A stretch of 46,776 nucleotides of DNA. Source: an uncultured Solirubrobacteraceae bacterium (lineage in GTDB: Bacteria; Actinomycetota; Thermoleophilia; Solirubrobacterales; Solirubrobacteraceae). The translations under genes were made by a program, and so were the position numbers. Where the stretch lies: contig CADCVR010000089.1 in the NCBI GenBank assembly GCA_902806205.1, positions 1-46,776 of the forward strand, read 5' to 3'. The first letter of the stretch is position 1, and every line of letters begins with the position of its first letter. Under the pieces are notes generated by a model, which was given only the letters and a program-made list of their open reading frames with translations, made no database searches and was not told the origin of the DNA. Of this stretch, positions 34,633 to 46,041 are shown in pieces.

Positions 34633-35462
34633 GCGAGGGGCTCCAGGATGAGGGAGAGATCGAGGGCGGGAGCGCTGTGGGTGAGCGCACCGACCGAGAC
34701 GAAGTCTAGTCCGGCACGGGCGATCCCCCCGACCGTGTCCAGCGAGACGCCGCCGCTGGCCTCGGTCTGTGCCCGATCGCCGATGATCGCCACCGCCTGG
34801 CGGAGCGCCGCCAACCCCATGTTGTCGAGCAGGATCCGCGGTGCCTGCGCGTCGAGCGCTTCCTGCACCTCGGCGAGATCACGGCACTCGACCTCGAGCG
34901 GGAGTCCCGGCGCGTGCTCCCGCGCCGCCCTGACCGCCGCGCCCACCCCGCCGGCCATCGCGGCGTGGTTCTCCTTGATCAGCACCATGTCGAATAGGCC
35001 GAAGCGATGGTTGGCCCCGCCGCCCGCGGCGACCGCGGCCTTCTCGAGCGCCCGCAGTCCAGGGGTCGTCTTGCGCGTGTCGAGGATCCGGGCGCCCGTG
35101 CCCTGGACGGCCTGGACGTAGCGCGCCGTGAGCGTCGCGATGCCGCTGAGGCGCCCGAGGAAGTTCAGTGCGGTGCGCTCGGCGGAGAGCAGCGCGCGCG
35201 CGTCCCCCACGACCTCGAGGACCGAGCCGTCCTCGCGCCAGACGCCTTCGCGGACCTGCCGGCGCACCACCGCGCCCGGGTCGAGCGAGAGGAACACGAG
35301 CTCTGCGACCTCGAGCCCGAAGACGACGCCGGGCGCCTTCTGGGCGACGCAGGACAGGGCGCGCGTCCCCGCCGGAACCGTCGCGGCGACGGTGACGTCC
35401 CCGGAGCCGAGATCCTCCGCGAGGGCGCGCTGGACCAGGGCGTGGAGGTCTACGTCGGGCAC
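34629..35462 (-). CDS. nadC: Nicotinate-nucleotide pyrophosphorylase (quinolinate phosphoribosyltransferase)
   Basis: The product has the QPRTase hallmarks [11 protein letters not shown], the [12 protein letters not shown] helix, [39 protein letters not shown], and the barrel end [12 protein letters not shown]. It converts quinolinate and PRPP to nicotinate mononucleotide with release of CO2. I prefer GTG 35462 (277 residues) because TATCCT lies 6 nt before it and family similarity begins just after; GTG 35483 would add seven residues (284). It is the first gene of a nadC-nadA operon. Confidence 0.94.
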   Translation of the reverse strand: MPDVDLHALVQRALAEDLGSGDVTVAATVPAGTRALSCVAQKAPGVVFGLEVAELVFLSLDPGAVVRRQVREGVWREDGSVLEVVGDARALLSAERTALNFLGRLSGIATLTARYVQAVQGTGARILDTRKTTPGLRALEKAAVAAGGGANHRFGLFDMVLIKENHAAMAGGVGAAVRAAREHAPGLPLEVECRDLAEVQEALDAQAPRILLDNMGLAALRQAVAIIGDRAQTEASGGVSLDTVGGIARAGLDFVSVGALTHSAPALDLSLILEPLA

Positions 35463-35468
35463 CTCGAG

Positions 35469-35474
35469 AGGATA
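35469..35474 (-). promoter_or_regulatory. -10-like TATCCT before nadC
   Basis: Minus-strand hexamer with a 6-nt gap to GTG 35462; it lies inside the longer reading of the gene from 35483. Confidence 0.4.
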
Positions 35475-35545
35475 GGTGCGCACCCCTTGCCTCAGCGACC
35501 GCGGACCGCCGACGGCCTGCTTTTAGGCCGTGCAGCGCCAACGGA

Positions 35546-35551
35546 TAGGTT
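35546..35551 (+). promoter_or_regulatory. -10-like TAGGTT before the AAA ATPase gene
   Basis: Hexamer with a 6-nt gap (CGGCCG) to ATG 35558. Confidence 0.45.
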
Positions 35552-35557
35552 CGGCCG

Positions 35558-36322
35558 ATGTTCCTCAGGAGCGTCCACCTCCTTCGCGAGCGAGCGGGCG
35601 ACCCTGCCGCCTACCCGTGGTCGCTGCCGGTGGTCCGCTCGCTCGACGAGCTCACCTTCCCGACCCCGGTGACGATCCTCGTCGGCGAGAACGCCAGCGG
35701 CAAGTCGACGCTGCTGGAGGCCATCGCCGTCGTGCTCGGGCTGAATCCCGAGGGCGGGACGGTGAACACGACGCACAGCACCCGCGCGTCGCACTCCGAG
35801 CTGCACGAGGCGCTGCGTCCGGTCCGCGGGACGACACGGCCGCGTACGAGCTTCTTCCTGCGCGCCGAGTCGGTCTTCACCTTGGCGACGGCGATCGAGG
35901 CGCTCGACGCGGAACCCGGCTTCGGGCCGCCGATCATCGACGCCTACGGCGGCCGGTCGCTGCACGAGCAGTCGCACGGGGAGTCGTTTCTGGCCATCGC
36001 CGTAAACCGGCTGGGCCCCGACGGCCTCTACCTCTTCGACGAGCCCGAGGCGGCGCTCTCCCCGCAGGGCCAGCTCGCGCTCATCGCCCGGATCCTCGAC
36101 CTCGTCTCAGAGGGTTCACAGCTCATCATCGCCACCCACTCGCCCATGCTGCTCGCCATCCCCGGTGCGACGATCTACGAGCTCGACGAGGACGGCGCGC
36201 TGCACGCCACGCCGTACGACCAGACCGGTCACTTCCGGATGACACGCGCGTTCCTCGAGGCGCCGGAGGCCTACCTGCGCCACCTGGCTGACGCGGACCC
36301 GACAGCGCCGTCCGATCGGTGA
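35558..36322 (+). CDS. Small AAA/ABC-type ATPase (AAA_21-like)
   Basis: The 254-residue protein has Walker A GENASGKST (43-51), an ABC-type signature HEQSHGESFL, Walker B GLYLFDEPEAALS and the switch IIATHSPML, without membrane segments or coiled-coil arms. Stand-alone ATPases with this compact SMC/OLD-like layout are common and mostly uncharacterised. It is upstream of a small protein gene (86-nt gap) and the DUF4132 giant on the same strand, so a functional link is possible but not shown. Confidence 0.85.
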   Translation: MFLRSVHLLRERAGDPAAYPWSLPVVRSLDELTFPTPVTILVGENASGKSTLLEAIAVVLGLNPEGGTVNTTHSTRASHSELHEALRPVRGTTRPRTSFFLRAESVFTLATAIEALDAEPGFGPPIIDAYGGRSLHEQSHGESFLAIAVNRLGPDGLYLFDEPEAALSPQGQLALIARILDLVSEGSQLIIATHSPMLLAIPGATIYELDEDGALHATPYDQTGHFRMTRAFLEAPEAYLRHLADADPTAPSDR

Positions 36323-36408
36323 CGCGGGCCGGCCCCAAGACGGTGGCGCCGCCGGGCCGGACCCGCGAAGATCCCACCAGCTCACCACCAACGTCGGGAG
36401 GCGGAAAC

Positions 36409-36834
36409 GTGCTGCACGTCGAGACCAAGGCGCTCGGGCGCCGGGACGCGCTCGTCCCGGCCTTCGCGGTGCCGCCGCCGGAGTCCGTCCTCGACGGCGA
36501 CGGGCTGACCCTGCGTGAGCTGATCGCGATCACGGTCCGCCACGAGCTGGCGGCCTACAGCGAGCGCCGCGCCGAGCGGACGTTCCAGCGTGTCCTCACC
36601 GAGCGCGCCGTCAGCGACGGCCTGGCCGCGGGACGGGTCGAGAGCGGCGACCGCCGGGCGCCCGCGCCGCCGGGGCCCGACCAGGCCGTCGGGGCGGCGC
36701 TGGAGGCCTTCGAGGACGGGCTGTTCCTCGTCGTGGCCGACGGCCGCCAGGAGACCGATCTCGACGCACAGGTCCTCCTGCACGACCAGAGCACGATCAC
36801 CTACGTGCGCCTCGTCGCCCTCGCCGGCGGCTGA
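36409..36834 (+). CDS. Uncharacterised 141-residue protein paired with a DUF4132 protein
   Basis: GTG 36409 follows GGGAGG with about 7-nt spacing, one of the best ribosome-binding sites in the window. The product has a helical, Arg/Glu-rich N-terminal half (LTLRELIAITVRHELAAYSE, RRAERTFQRVLTERAV), a Pro-rich linker, and a compact C-terminal half (AALEAFEDGLFLVVADGRQE, TDLDAQVLLHDQSTITYVRL). I do not recognise a family. Its stop is 4 nt before the start of the DUF4132 gene, so they are almost surely co-translated and may act together. Confidence 0.75.
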   Translation: MLHVETKALGRRDALVPAFAVPPPESVLDGDGLTLRELIAITVRHELAAYSERRAERTFQRVLTERAVSDGLAAGRVESGDRRAPAPPGPDQAVGAALEAFEDGLFLVVADGRQETDLDAQVLLHDQSTITYVRLVALAGG

Positions 36835-36838
36835 GCCG

Positions 36839-39800
36839 ATGCCGATCGGCCACGAGGAGGCCCGGCGCCGGATCGAGCAGCGCCGCGCCGCACCCCCGCC
36901 GCGCCGGACGCCGCTGGCGGCCAAGCTCCCGGGGGTCGGGAAGGCCGTGCGCGTGTTCTTCGACGACGACCGCATCGAGCCCCGGCAGATCCTCGCCGCC
37001 CTGGGCGCGAGCGGCCGCCTGCGCCGCGCCGTCTTCGCGACCGCGGCACCCGGCCTGGCCGACGCGCTCGAGGCGACCTGGCGGTCCGCGGGCACGCGGC
37101 CCTACCAGCGGGGGTGGGAGCGCCTGCCGTTCCGCGCGCCCGGACATCCGGAGTGGGCGCAGGAGCGCGCGCTGTGGGGGGTGCGGCAGCTCGTGCGCCA
37201 TACCGCCGACCTGCGCCCGGACGTCGTGTGGCTCGTGCGCTGGGCCGGCCACCTCGACGGCTGGGCGGTCGACCCGGAGACCGTCGGCCGCCTGGCCGCC
37301 GCGGCGATCGACGCCGGCGAGGAGGAGGTCCTCCGCGCGATCGACGCGATCCTCGACGGCACCGACCCCGAGGGCGTCATGGGCCGCCACGTCCCCGTCG
37401 CGCTCCTGGCCTCCGCGCGCCCGGACTGCTGGGAGCGCGCGGAGCGCCTCCTGCTCGCAGCCCAGCGCCAGGAGGGGCTGCGCCAGTCGATCCTCGAGGT
37501 CGTCGACGAGGCGCAGCCCGCGGCGTTCATCCGGATCGTGCGCCTGATCCTCGAGCACGACCTCGTCCGCTTCGCCTCCGTCGTCCGCGCCGCGTCCGTG
37601 TGGGTCGGTGCCGCCTTCGAGGCCGGCCAGCGGCGGGAGCTGAGCGCGTTCCTCACGCGGCTCCTGGAGCTGCTCGAGAACGCCGAGGCGCGCGCCGCCG
37701 CCCTCGAGCGGGGCACGGGCGCCGAGACCCACCTCGCGCTCTGGGCCTACGCGTTCAGAGACGTCGAGGACGCCATCGCCCACGCCACCCGCCTCCTCGG
37801 CGACGCCGACGTCGAACGCCGCGGCGCCGCCGTCGACCTCCTGCGCCGCACCCGCGTGGAGCCGAGCGTCGGCGGGCTCGTCGCCGCGCTGGCCGACCCG
37901 GACCTGCGGGTCGCCGCCGCGGCCGTCGCGGGCCTGAGCGCCTTCGCGCGCGACACCGTCCCGCCGATCCTCGACGAGCTCGACGCGCTGCTGGCGCGCC
38001 TGCCCGCCAAGCGGACCGACCTCGAGCCGCTCGTCCTGCTGCCCGGCCGCCACTTCACCCGCCAGGAGGTCGGCGGGCTGCTCTTCCGCCACCGCTCCGA
38101 TACGCCGGTCGACCGCGTCGTCGCGCACCTCGACGCGCTCGACAGCTGGGAGCGGCGCCGGCTGGCCGAACAGCTCGACGCCCGGCACCGCGACACCCTG
38201 CTCTCGCTTCTCGGCGACCCGTCGCCCGACGTGCGCGGCGCGGCGATCGAGCGCTGCGCCGAGCTGACGCTCGGCGACGACGAGGCGCTCGCGCTGGAGC
38301 CGCTGCTGAGGCGCAAGCCCGGGGACCTGCGGCGCGGGGTGCTCGCGCTGATCGCCGGACGCGGTGACGCGTGGACCGCGGCGGCCGCCGAGCGGCTCGT
38401 CACGTCCAAGGACGCCCAGCAGCGGCTCGCCGGCGTGGAGCTGCTGCGCCGGCTGGCCGGGGCCGAGGGTCCTGAGGCGGCGGCCGCGAGGGAGCGCCTC
38501 GGGAGCCTCGAGGAGACCGACGCGGTCGTCGCGCAGGCGACCGTCGAGGCCACCGCGACGAGCCCGTTCACGTCGCTCACCGAGGCCGACGGGTTCGGCC
38601 TGATGGATCCGGCCAGGCTCACGCCGCCCGCGCCGCCGCGCGAGCGCTCCCCGGCGTACGCCACGCCGGCCGCGTGGGCGCTTGTCACCGCGCTCGACGC
38701 CGCGGCGCACGAGCACCGCGAAGTCGAGGTCGAGCTCCTCGACTCCTACGGGGGCGGCACGACGCGCCAGATGCTCGGGGCGCTCGCCTGGTACGAGCTC
38801 AGGCGCGGCGCGGAGGCGCTGCCGATCGCCGAGCTGTTCGCCCCCGTCGTCGACGCGGCCCCGCAGGACGCCGACGGTCTCACCCTTCAACGGGCGACGC
38901 TGGTCTACGACGCGCTCGGCGAGCGTGTCGACGCCTCCGTCAAGCACCGCGTCCTGGGAGGGGGGCGGGCGGTGCTCGAGTACGAGGCCCTGGTGGGCTT
39001 CGTGCTCAGGCGGCTCGCGCACGAGCGCGCCCACGCCGCCGCGGTCGCCTGGACGCTCGACGTCGTTGAGGACATGCTCGCCCACGCGCCCCCCGCGGCG
39101 CTCGCGTTCGACAACTGGAAGCACCGTGACCACTTCGTGGGCCTGGCACGTGCTCGTGAGCTGCGCGCCGCCCGGCCCGAGCTCTTCACCGAGGGGCAGA
39201 GCACCCGGCTGTGGGCGCTGGAGCGCTGGCTCTGCGAGCGCCCGACCGCGGGCCCGCCGGAGCGTGTGCGCCACCGCCGCGCCAGCGACCGGATGACCGC
39301 CCGTCCGCCCCTGGAGGTGACCATCGCCGCGTTCGAGGCCGGGACCGCGACCGAGGACGACCTCGTCGACCACCTCGTCGGCCCCCGCGGCCCGCACTGG
39401 AGCTTCGGCGACCTGCGCGGGCTGACGGTGCGCGGCGGGGTCGCCGAGGACGGCGGCGGCCCGCGCACCCAAGCCGTCGTCGCCCGCATCCGCGATCGGA
39501 TCGTGGAGGTCGAGCTGGCCCGCGGCGAGGAGCCGACGCAGGCCGCGGTCGCGGCCGCCAGCCTGAGCCACAGCGGTGGGCTGGACGTGCTCGTCCGGGC
39601 GCTCGTCGCCCTGCGGCGCGAGACGTTCGTCCGCGGCTGGGCCGCCGACGGCGAGGGTCGCGCGACGGTCTTCAGCCACCTCGTGCAGGTCTCGGCCCCC
39701 GGCGCCGGCGACACGCCCGAGCGCTTCGCCGAGGCGGTGCGCGCGAGCAGGGTGCCGGCGAAGCGGCTGCGCGAGCTCGCCTGCTACGCGCCGCAGTGGG

Positions 39801-41599
39801 CCGGCCACGTCGAGCACGCGCTCGGCGTCGGCGGGCTCGCCGGCGCGGTCTGGTGGCTGCACGCGCACACCAAGGACGACCGCTGGGACGTCGACCGGCA
39901 GGTCCGCGAGACCTGGGAGGCCGAGGTGGCCGCCCGCACCGAGCTCAGCGGCGCCGAGCTCGTCGATGGCGCCGTGGACGTCGCCTGGTTCGAGACGCTC
40001 CGCGAGCGCCCCGGCGACGCGGAGCTCACGGCCCTGCTGCGTGCCGCGAAGTACGGCTCGACGGCCGGCGGGCACAAGCGCGCGGAGCTCTTCGCGCGCG
40101 CCATGCGCGGCGAGGTGGTCGTCGACGAGCTCGTCAAGCGCATCGAGGACAAGCGCCACCAGGACACGGTGCGTGCGCTCGGGCTCGTCCCGCTCGCGGC
40201 CGACCGCGACGCCGACGTCCTCGCGCGCTACGAGGTCGCCCAGCGCTTCCTGCGGGAGAGCAGGCAGTTCGGGGCCCAGCGCCAGGCCAGCGAGAGGCGC
40301 GCGGTCGAGATCTGCCTCGACAACCTCGCGCGGACCGCGGGGTACCGCGACCCGGTGCGCCTGGCCTGGGCGATGGAGGCCGAGGCCGTCGCCGACCTGC
40401 GCGACGGCCTGAGCGTCGTGCGCGACGACCTCACCGTGACGCTGCGCATCGACGCCCACGGCCGGCCGGAGACCTCCGCGGTGCGCGGGGAGAAGCGGCT
40501 GAAGGCCGTGCCCGCGGCCGCCCGCAAGGACCCCGAGGTCAAGGCGCTCACGGCGCGCACGACCGAGCTGCGCCGGCAGGCCGCGCGGATCAAGAGCTCA
40601 CTCGAGCAGGCGATGGTCCGCGGGGACGCGATCACCGGCGAGGAGCTCGCCCGCTACGCAGAGCACGCGCTGCTCTGGCCGCCGCTGCGCTCGCTCGTGC
40701 TCGTCGGCGACGACATCGCGGGCCTCCCGGACGCCGGCGGTCGCGTGCTGCTCGACCCCGACGGCCACGCCCAGGCGATCGGCACCACCGAGACCCTGCG
40801 GGTGGCCCACCCGCTCGACCTCCTCGAGCGCGGGAGCTGGAGCGCGTGGCAGCGCCACGTGCTGGCGCAGAAGGTCAAGCAGCCGTTCAAGCAGGTCTTC
40901 CGCGAGCTCTACGTCCCGGTCGCGGCCGAGCGCACGGCCGCCGAGGGCTCGCGGCGCTACGCCGGCCACCAGGTCCAGCCCGCGCGCACCCGGGCGCTGC
41001 TCGGCGGGCGCGGGTGGACACTATCCGCGGATGAGGGCGCGCGGCGGGTCTTCCATCACGAGCGCGTCAGCGTCTCGCTGTGGTTCCTGAACGGCTTCGG
41101 CAGCCCGGTCGACGTCGAGCCGCCGACGCTCGAGGAGGTCCGCTTCCACGCCGTCGGCGACGGCGGGCCGGTGCCGCTCGACGCCGTCCCGCCGCGGCTG
41201 TTCTCCGAGGTGATGCGCGACCTCGACCTCGTCGTCTCGGTCGCCCACGTCGGCGGCGTCGACCCCGAGGCCAGCCGGTCGACGATCGGCATGCGCGCCG
41301 CGCTGGTCAGCGAGACGGCGGGGCTGCTCGGCGTCGAGAACGTCCGCGTCGAGGAGCCACGCGTCAAGGTCGACGGGCAGCTCGGGTCCTATGCCGTCCA
41401 CCTCGGCAGCGCGCAGGTCCAGCGGCTGCCGGGCGGCTCGGTGTGCATCGTCCCCGTCCACGCCCAGCACCGCGGCCGCGTCTTCCTCCCGTTCGCCGAC
41501 GACGACCCCAAGACCGCCGAGGTGGTCTCCAAGGTCCTGCTGCTCGCCCGCGACCACGAGATAAGGGACCCGACGATCCTCGGGCAGCTGCGCGCCTGA
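36839..41599 (+). CDS. Giant DUF4132/YehI-type protein (MolR family)
   Basis: The 1,586-residue protein is largely alpha-helical. The first 600 residues resemble HEAT-type repeats (VERRGAAVDLLRRT, DLRVAAAAVAGLSAFA, DVRGAAIERCAELTL). A middle region includes WSFGDLRGLTVRGG and FSHLVQVSAPGAGDTPERF. The C-terminal 450 residues carry the DUF4132 pattern: QPFKQVFRELYVP, SLWFLNGFG, FSEVMRDLDLVVSVAHVGG, SRSTIGMRAALV and DDPKTAEVVSKVLLLARDHE. Relatives include E. coli YehI and proteins once labelled molybdate metabolism regulators; none has a firm biochemical role. No signal peptide or membrane helix. It closes an operon with the 141-residue protein and is convergent with prfB, 7 nt away. Confidence 0.85.
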   Translation: MPIGHEEARRRIEQRRAAPPPRRTPLAAKLPGVGKAVRVFFDDDRIEPRQILAALGASGRLRRAVFATAAPGLADALEATWRSAGTRPYQRGWERLPFRAPGHPEWAQERALWGVRQLVRHTADLRPDVVWLVRWAGHLDGWAVDPETVGRLAAAAIDAGEEEVLRAIDAILDGTDPEGVMGRHVPVALLASARPDCWERAERLLLAAQRQEGLRQSILEVVDEAQPAAFIRIVRLILEHDLVRFASVVRAASVWVGAAFEAGQRRELSAFLTRLLELLENAEARAAALERGTGAETHLALWAYAFRDVEDAIAHATRLLGDADVERRGAAVDLLRRTRVEPSVGGLVAALADPDLRVAAAAVAGLSAFARDTVPPILDELDALLARLPAKRTDLEPLVLLPGRHFTRQEVGGLLFRHRSDTPVDRVVAHLDALDSWERRRLAEQLDARHRDTLLSLLGDPSPDVRGAAIERCAELTLGDDEALALEPLLRRKPGDLRRGVLALIAGRGDAWTAAAAERLVTSKDAQQRLAGVELLRRLAGAEGPEAAAARERLGSLEETDAVVAQATVEATATSPFTSLTEADGFGLMDPARLTPPAPPRERSPAYATPAAWALVTALDAAAHEHREVEVELLDSYGGGTTRQMLGALAWYELRRGAEALPIAELFAPVVDAAPQDADGLTLQRATLVYDALGERVDASVKHRVLGGGRAVLEYEALVGFVLRRLAHERAHAAAVAWTLDVVEDMLAHAPPAALAFDNWKHRDHFVGLARARELRAARPELFTEGQSTRLWALERWLCERPTAGPPERVRHRRASDRMTARPPLEVTIAAFEAGTATEDDLVDHLVGPRGPHWSFGDLRGLTVRGGVAEDGGGPRTQAVVARIRDRIVEVELARGEEPTQAAVAAASLSHSGGLDVLVRALVALRRETFVRGWAADGEGRATVFSHLVQVSAPGAGDTPERFAEAVRASRVPAKRLRELACYAPQWAGHVEHALGVGGLAGAVWWLHAHTKDDRWDVDRQVRETWEAEVAARTELSGAELVDGAVDVAWFETLRERPGDAELTALLRAAKYGSTAGGHKRAELFARAMRGEVVVDELVKRIEDKRHQDTVRALGLVPLAADRDADVLARYEVAQRFLRESRQFGAQRQASERRAVEICLDNLARTAGYRDPVRLAWAMEAEAVADLRDGLSVVRDDLTVTLRIDAHGRPETSAVRGEKRLKAVPAAARKDPEVKALTARTTELRRQAARIKSSLEQAMVRGDAITGEELARYAEHALLWPPLRSLVLVGDDIAGLPDAGGRVLLDPDGHAQAIGTTETLRVAHPLDLLERGSWSAWQRHVLAQKVKQPFKQVFRELYVPVAAERTAAEGSRRYAGHQVQPARTRALLGGRGWTLSADEGARRVFHHERVSVSLWFLNGFGSPVDVEPPTLEEVRFHAVGDGGPVPLDAVPPRLFSEVMRDLDLVVSVAHVGGVDPEASRSTIGMRAALVSETAGLLGVENVRVEEPRVKVDGQLGSYAVHLGSAQVQRLPGGSVCIVPVHAQHRGRVFLPFADDDPKTAEVVSKVLLLARDHEIRDPTILGQLRA

Positions 41600-41606
41600 G
41601 GGGCGC

Positions 41607-42734
41607 CTACGCCGCGTCCCGGGCGCGGCGCTCGGCCTCGCGCAGGAGCTCTGCGCGGACGAAGCCGTCGAGGTCTCCTTCGAGCACCCGCGACGCGTCG
41701 CCGATCTCGAACGCCGTCCGGTGGTCCTTGACCATCGTGTACGGATGCAGCACGTAGGAGCGGATCTGCGAGCCGAAGTTGACATCCTGCACGCCGCCCT
41801 TCTCCTTGGCCAGCTGCTCCTCGCGCTCGCGCTCGCGCCGCTCGACGAGCTTGGACACGAGCATCTTCATCGCCGTCATGCGATTCGCGGACTGCGAGCG
41901 CTCGTTCTGGCACTGCACCACCGTGTTCGTGGGGACGTGGGTGATGCGCACGGCCGAATCGGTCTTGTTGACGTGCTGACCGCCGGCGCCCGAGGCGCGG
42001 TAGGTGTCGATGCGCAGGTCGTCGTCGGCGATCTCGATGTCGCCGTCGTCCTCGATGACCGGCGCGACCTCGAGGCCGGCGAAGGACGTCTGGCGGCGGT
42101 TGGCCGAGTCGAACGGGCTCAGGCGCACGAGCCGGTGGACCCCCTTCTCCGCGCTGAACAGGCCGTAGGCGTTCTCCCCGCTGGCCCGGAACGTCGCCGA
42201 CTTGATGCCGGCCTCCTCGCCGGCGGAGGCCTCGAGCAGCTCGACGTCGAACCCGCGGCGCTCTGCCCACTTCATCTCCATGCGCAGCACCATCTCGGCC
42301 CAGTCCTGCGCGTCGGTGCCGCCCGCGCCGGCGTTGACCGACACCAGCGCGTCGCCGGTGTCGTAGGGACCGGAGAACAGGCGCTCCTCCTCGAGCTCGG
42401 CCAGGCGGACGTCCATGGCGTCCAGGGACTCCACGAGCTCGCCCATGATCTCCGGATCCTCCGCGGCGAGGTCGGCGAGACCCTCGAGGTCGTCCGCGTC
42501 GGCCTCGAGCGAGCGCAAGCGCTCCAGCCGCTTGGCGACGCGGGAATGCTCCGCGGAGACCTTCTGCGCGGAGGCCGGGTCGTCCCAGAAGGAGGGTTCC
42601 TGCATCCGGCGCTCGAGCTCGGCGACCTGCGCGCCGAGCGCGTCGACGTCGACCCCCTGGCGGTTCGCCTCCCAGGCCTCGCGGATGGCCGCGAGCCGCT
42701 GGAGAATCGGACGGTCGTCGGGGGCGGTGCTCAT
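41607..42734 (-). CDS. prfB: Peptide chain release factor 2
   Basis: The 375-residue protein has the RF2 stop-codon motif SPF in VRLSPFDSANRRQTSF and the catalytic GGQ in GAGGQHVNKTDSAVRI. The N-terminal domain (LERRMQEPSFWDDP) is RF2-specific. The whole gene reads in one frame from ATG 42734, with no in-frame UGA near codon 26, so the programmed +1 frameshift of many RF2 genes is absent. TACCCT lies 9 nt before the ATG. It is downstream of secA, with a 316-bp spacer that holds a large palindrome. Confidence 0.96.
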   Translation of the reverse strand: MSTAPDDRPILQRLAAIREAWEANRQGVDVDALGAQVAELERRMQEPSFWDDPASAQKVSAEHSRVAKRLERLRSLEADADDLEGLADLAAEDPEIMGELVESLDAMDVRLAELEEERLFSGPYDTGDALVSVNAGAGGTDAQDWAEMVLRMEMKWAERRGFDVELLEASAGEEAGIKSATFRASGENAYGLFSAEKGVHRLVRLSPFDSANRRQTSFAGLEVAPVIEDDGDIEIADDDLRIDTYRASGAGGQHVNKTDSAVRITHVPTNTVVQCQNERSQSANRMTAMKMLVSKLVERREREREEQLAKEKGGVQDVNFGSQIRSYVLHPYTMVKDHRTAFEIGDASRVLEGDLDGFVRAELLREAERRARDAA

Positions 42735-42743
42735 CGGGGGCTG

Positions 42744-42749
42744 AGGGTA
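42744..42749 (-). promoter_or_regulatory. -10-like TACCCT before prfB
   Basis: Minus-strand hexamer with a 9-nt gap to ATG 42734, so prfB need not depend on read-through from secA. Confidence 0.4.
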
Positions 42750-42843
42750 CCTGGCGGCCGTCGTCGCACCGCGGCGGCTCGGCGTACGGCGGGACCACCG
42801 TCCGAAGCGACGCCACCGGCCGGTTCGGCTGCTCGAGCTCTTC

Positions 42844-42879
42844 AGGGAGCGTCCGAAAACAAGTTGAGAGACGCTCCCT
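42844..42879. repeat. Perfect 10-bp inverted repeat with A+T-rich loop
   Basis: AGGGAGCGTC (42844-42853) and GACGCTCCCT (42870-42879) flank a 16-nt loop (CGAAAACAAGTTGAGA) that is unusually A+T-rich for this genome. It touches the outer end of the larger palindrome at 42878. Confidence 0.7.
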
Positions 42880-43049
42880 AAGTGCTCCGATTCGTAAGTT
42901 CCGTCGCAGGATCCGGGATGGATCGTCGCGCCGTGGCGTTCGGCGACGGCCCTGCTCGTACCGGGCGTACTTGCGGGGCCGTCGCCGGGCGGCACGGCCC
43001 GGCGAGGCGCCCGGATGCTGCCATGGAACTTCGGAATCGGAGCACTTAG
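42878..43049. repeat. 172-bp nested palindrome between secA and prfB (MITE or structured-RNA candidate)
   Basis: Arms 42878-42917 and 43010-43049 are inverted copies matching at 35 of 40 positions, with perfect outer 16-17 nt (CTAAGTGCTCCGATTC). Inside, 42941-42952 and 42976-42987 form a second perfect 12-bp stem (CGGCGACGGCCC). The right end is 1 bp from the secA stop codon. No coding frame fits. It may be a foldback miniature element inserted 3' of secA or a large transcript-end structure. Confidence 0.75.
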
Positions 43050-43050
43050 C

Positions 43051-45945
<2,895 letters not shown>

Positions 45946-45953
45946 GACCTCGG

Positions 45954-45959
45954 AGGCTA
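45954..45959 (-). promoter_or_regulatory. -10-like TAGCCT before secA
   Basis: Minus-strand hexamer with an 8-nt gap to ATG 45945, inside the 96-bp hpf-secA spacer; GAGG within the gap could also serve as a weak ribosome-binding site. Confidence 0.4.
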
Positions 45960-46041
45960 GCAGCGGCCCGGCAGCGGGAAAGGGGTTCGGCGCGGGGTCG
46001 GGGACGGCGCTGAAGGCCGCCCCACGACCCCCCGTCGAGGG

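Noticed and set aside
36797-40459. 1,220-codon antisense frame opposite the DUF4132 gene
   Set aside because: Low-complexity product with no domain and no start signal; it mirrors the codon bias of the sense gene.
41607-42734. Programmed frameshift in prfB
   Set aside because: The RF2 gene is a single open frame from its ATG with no in-frame UGA at the usual place.
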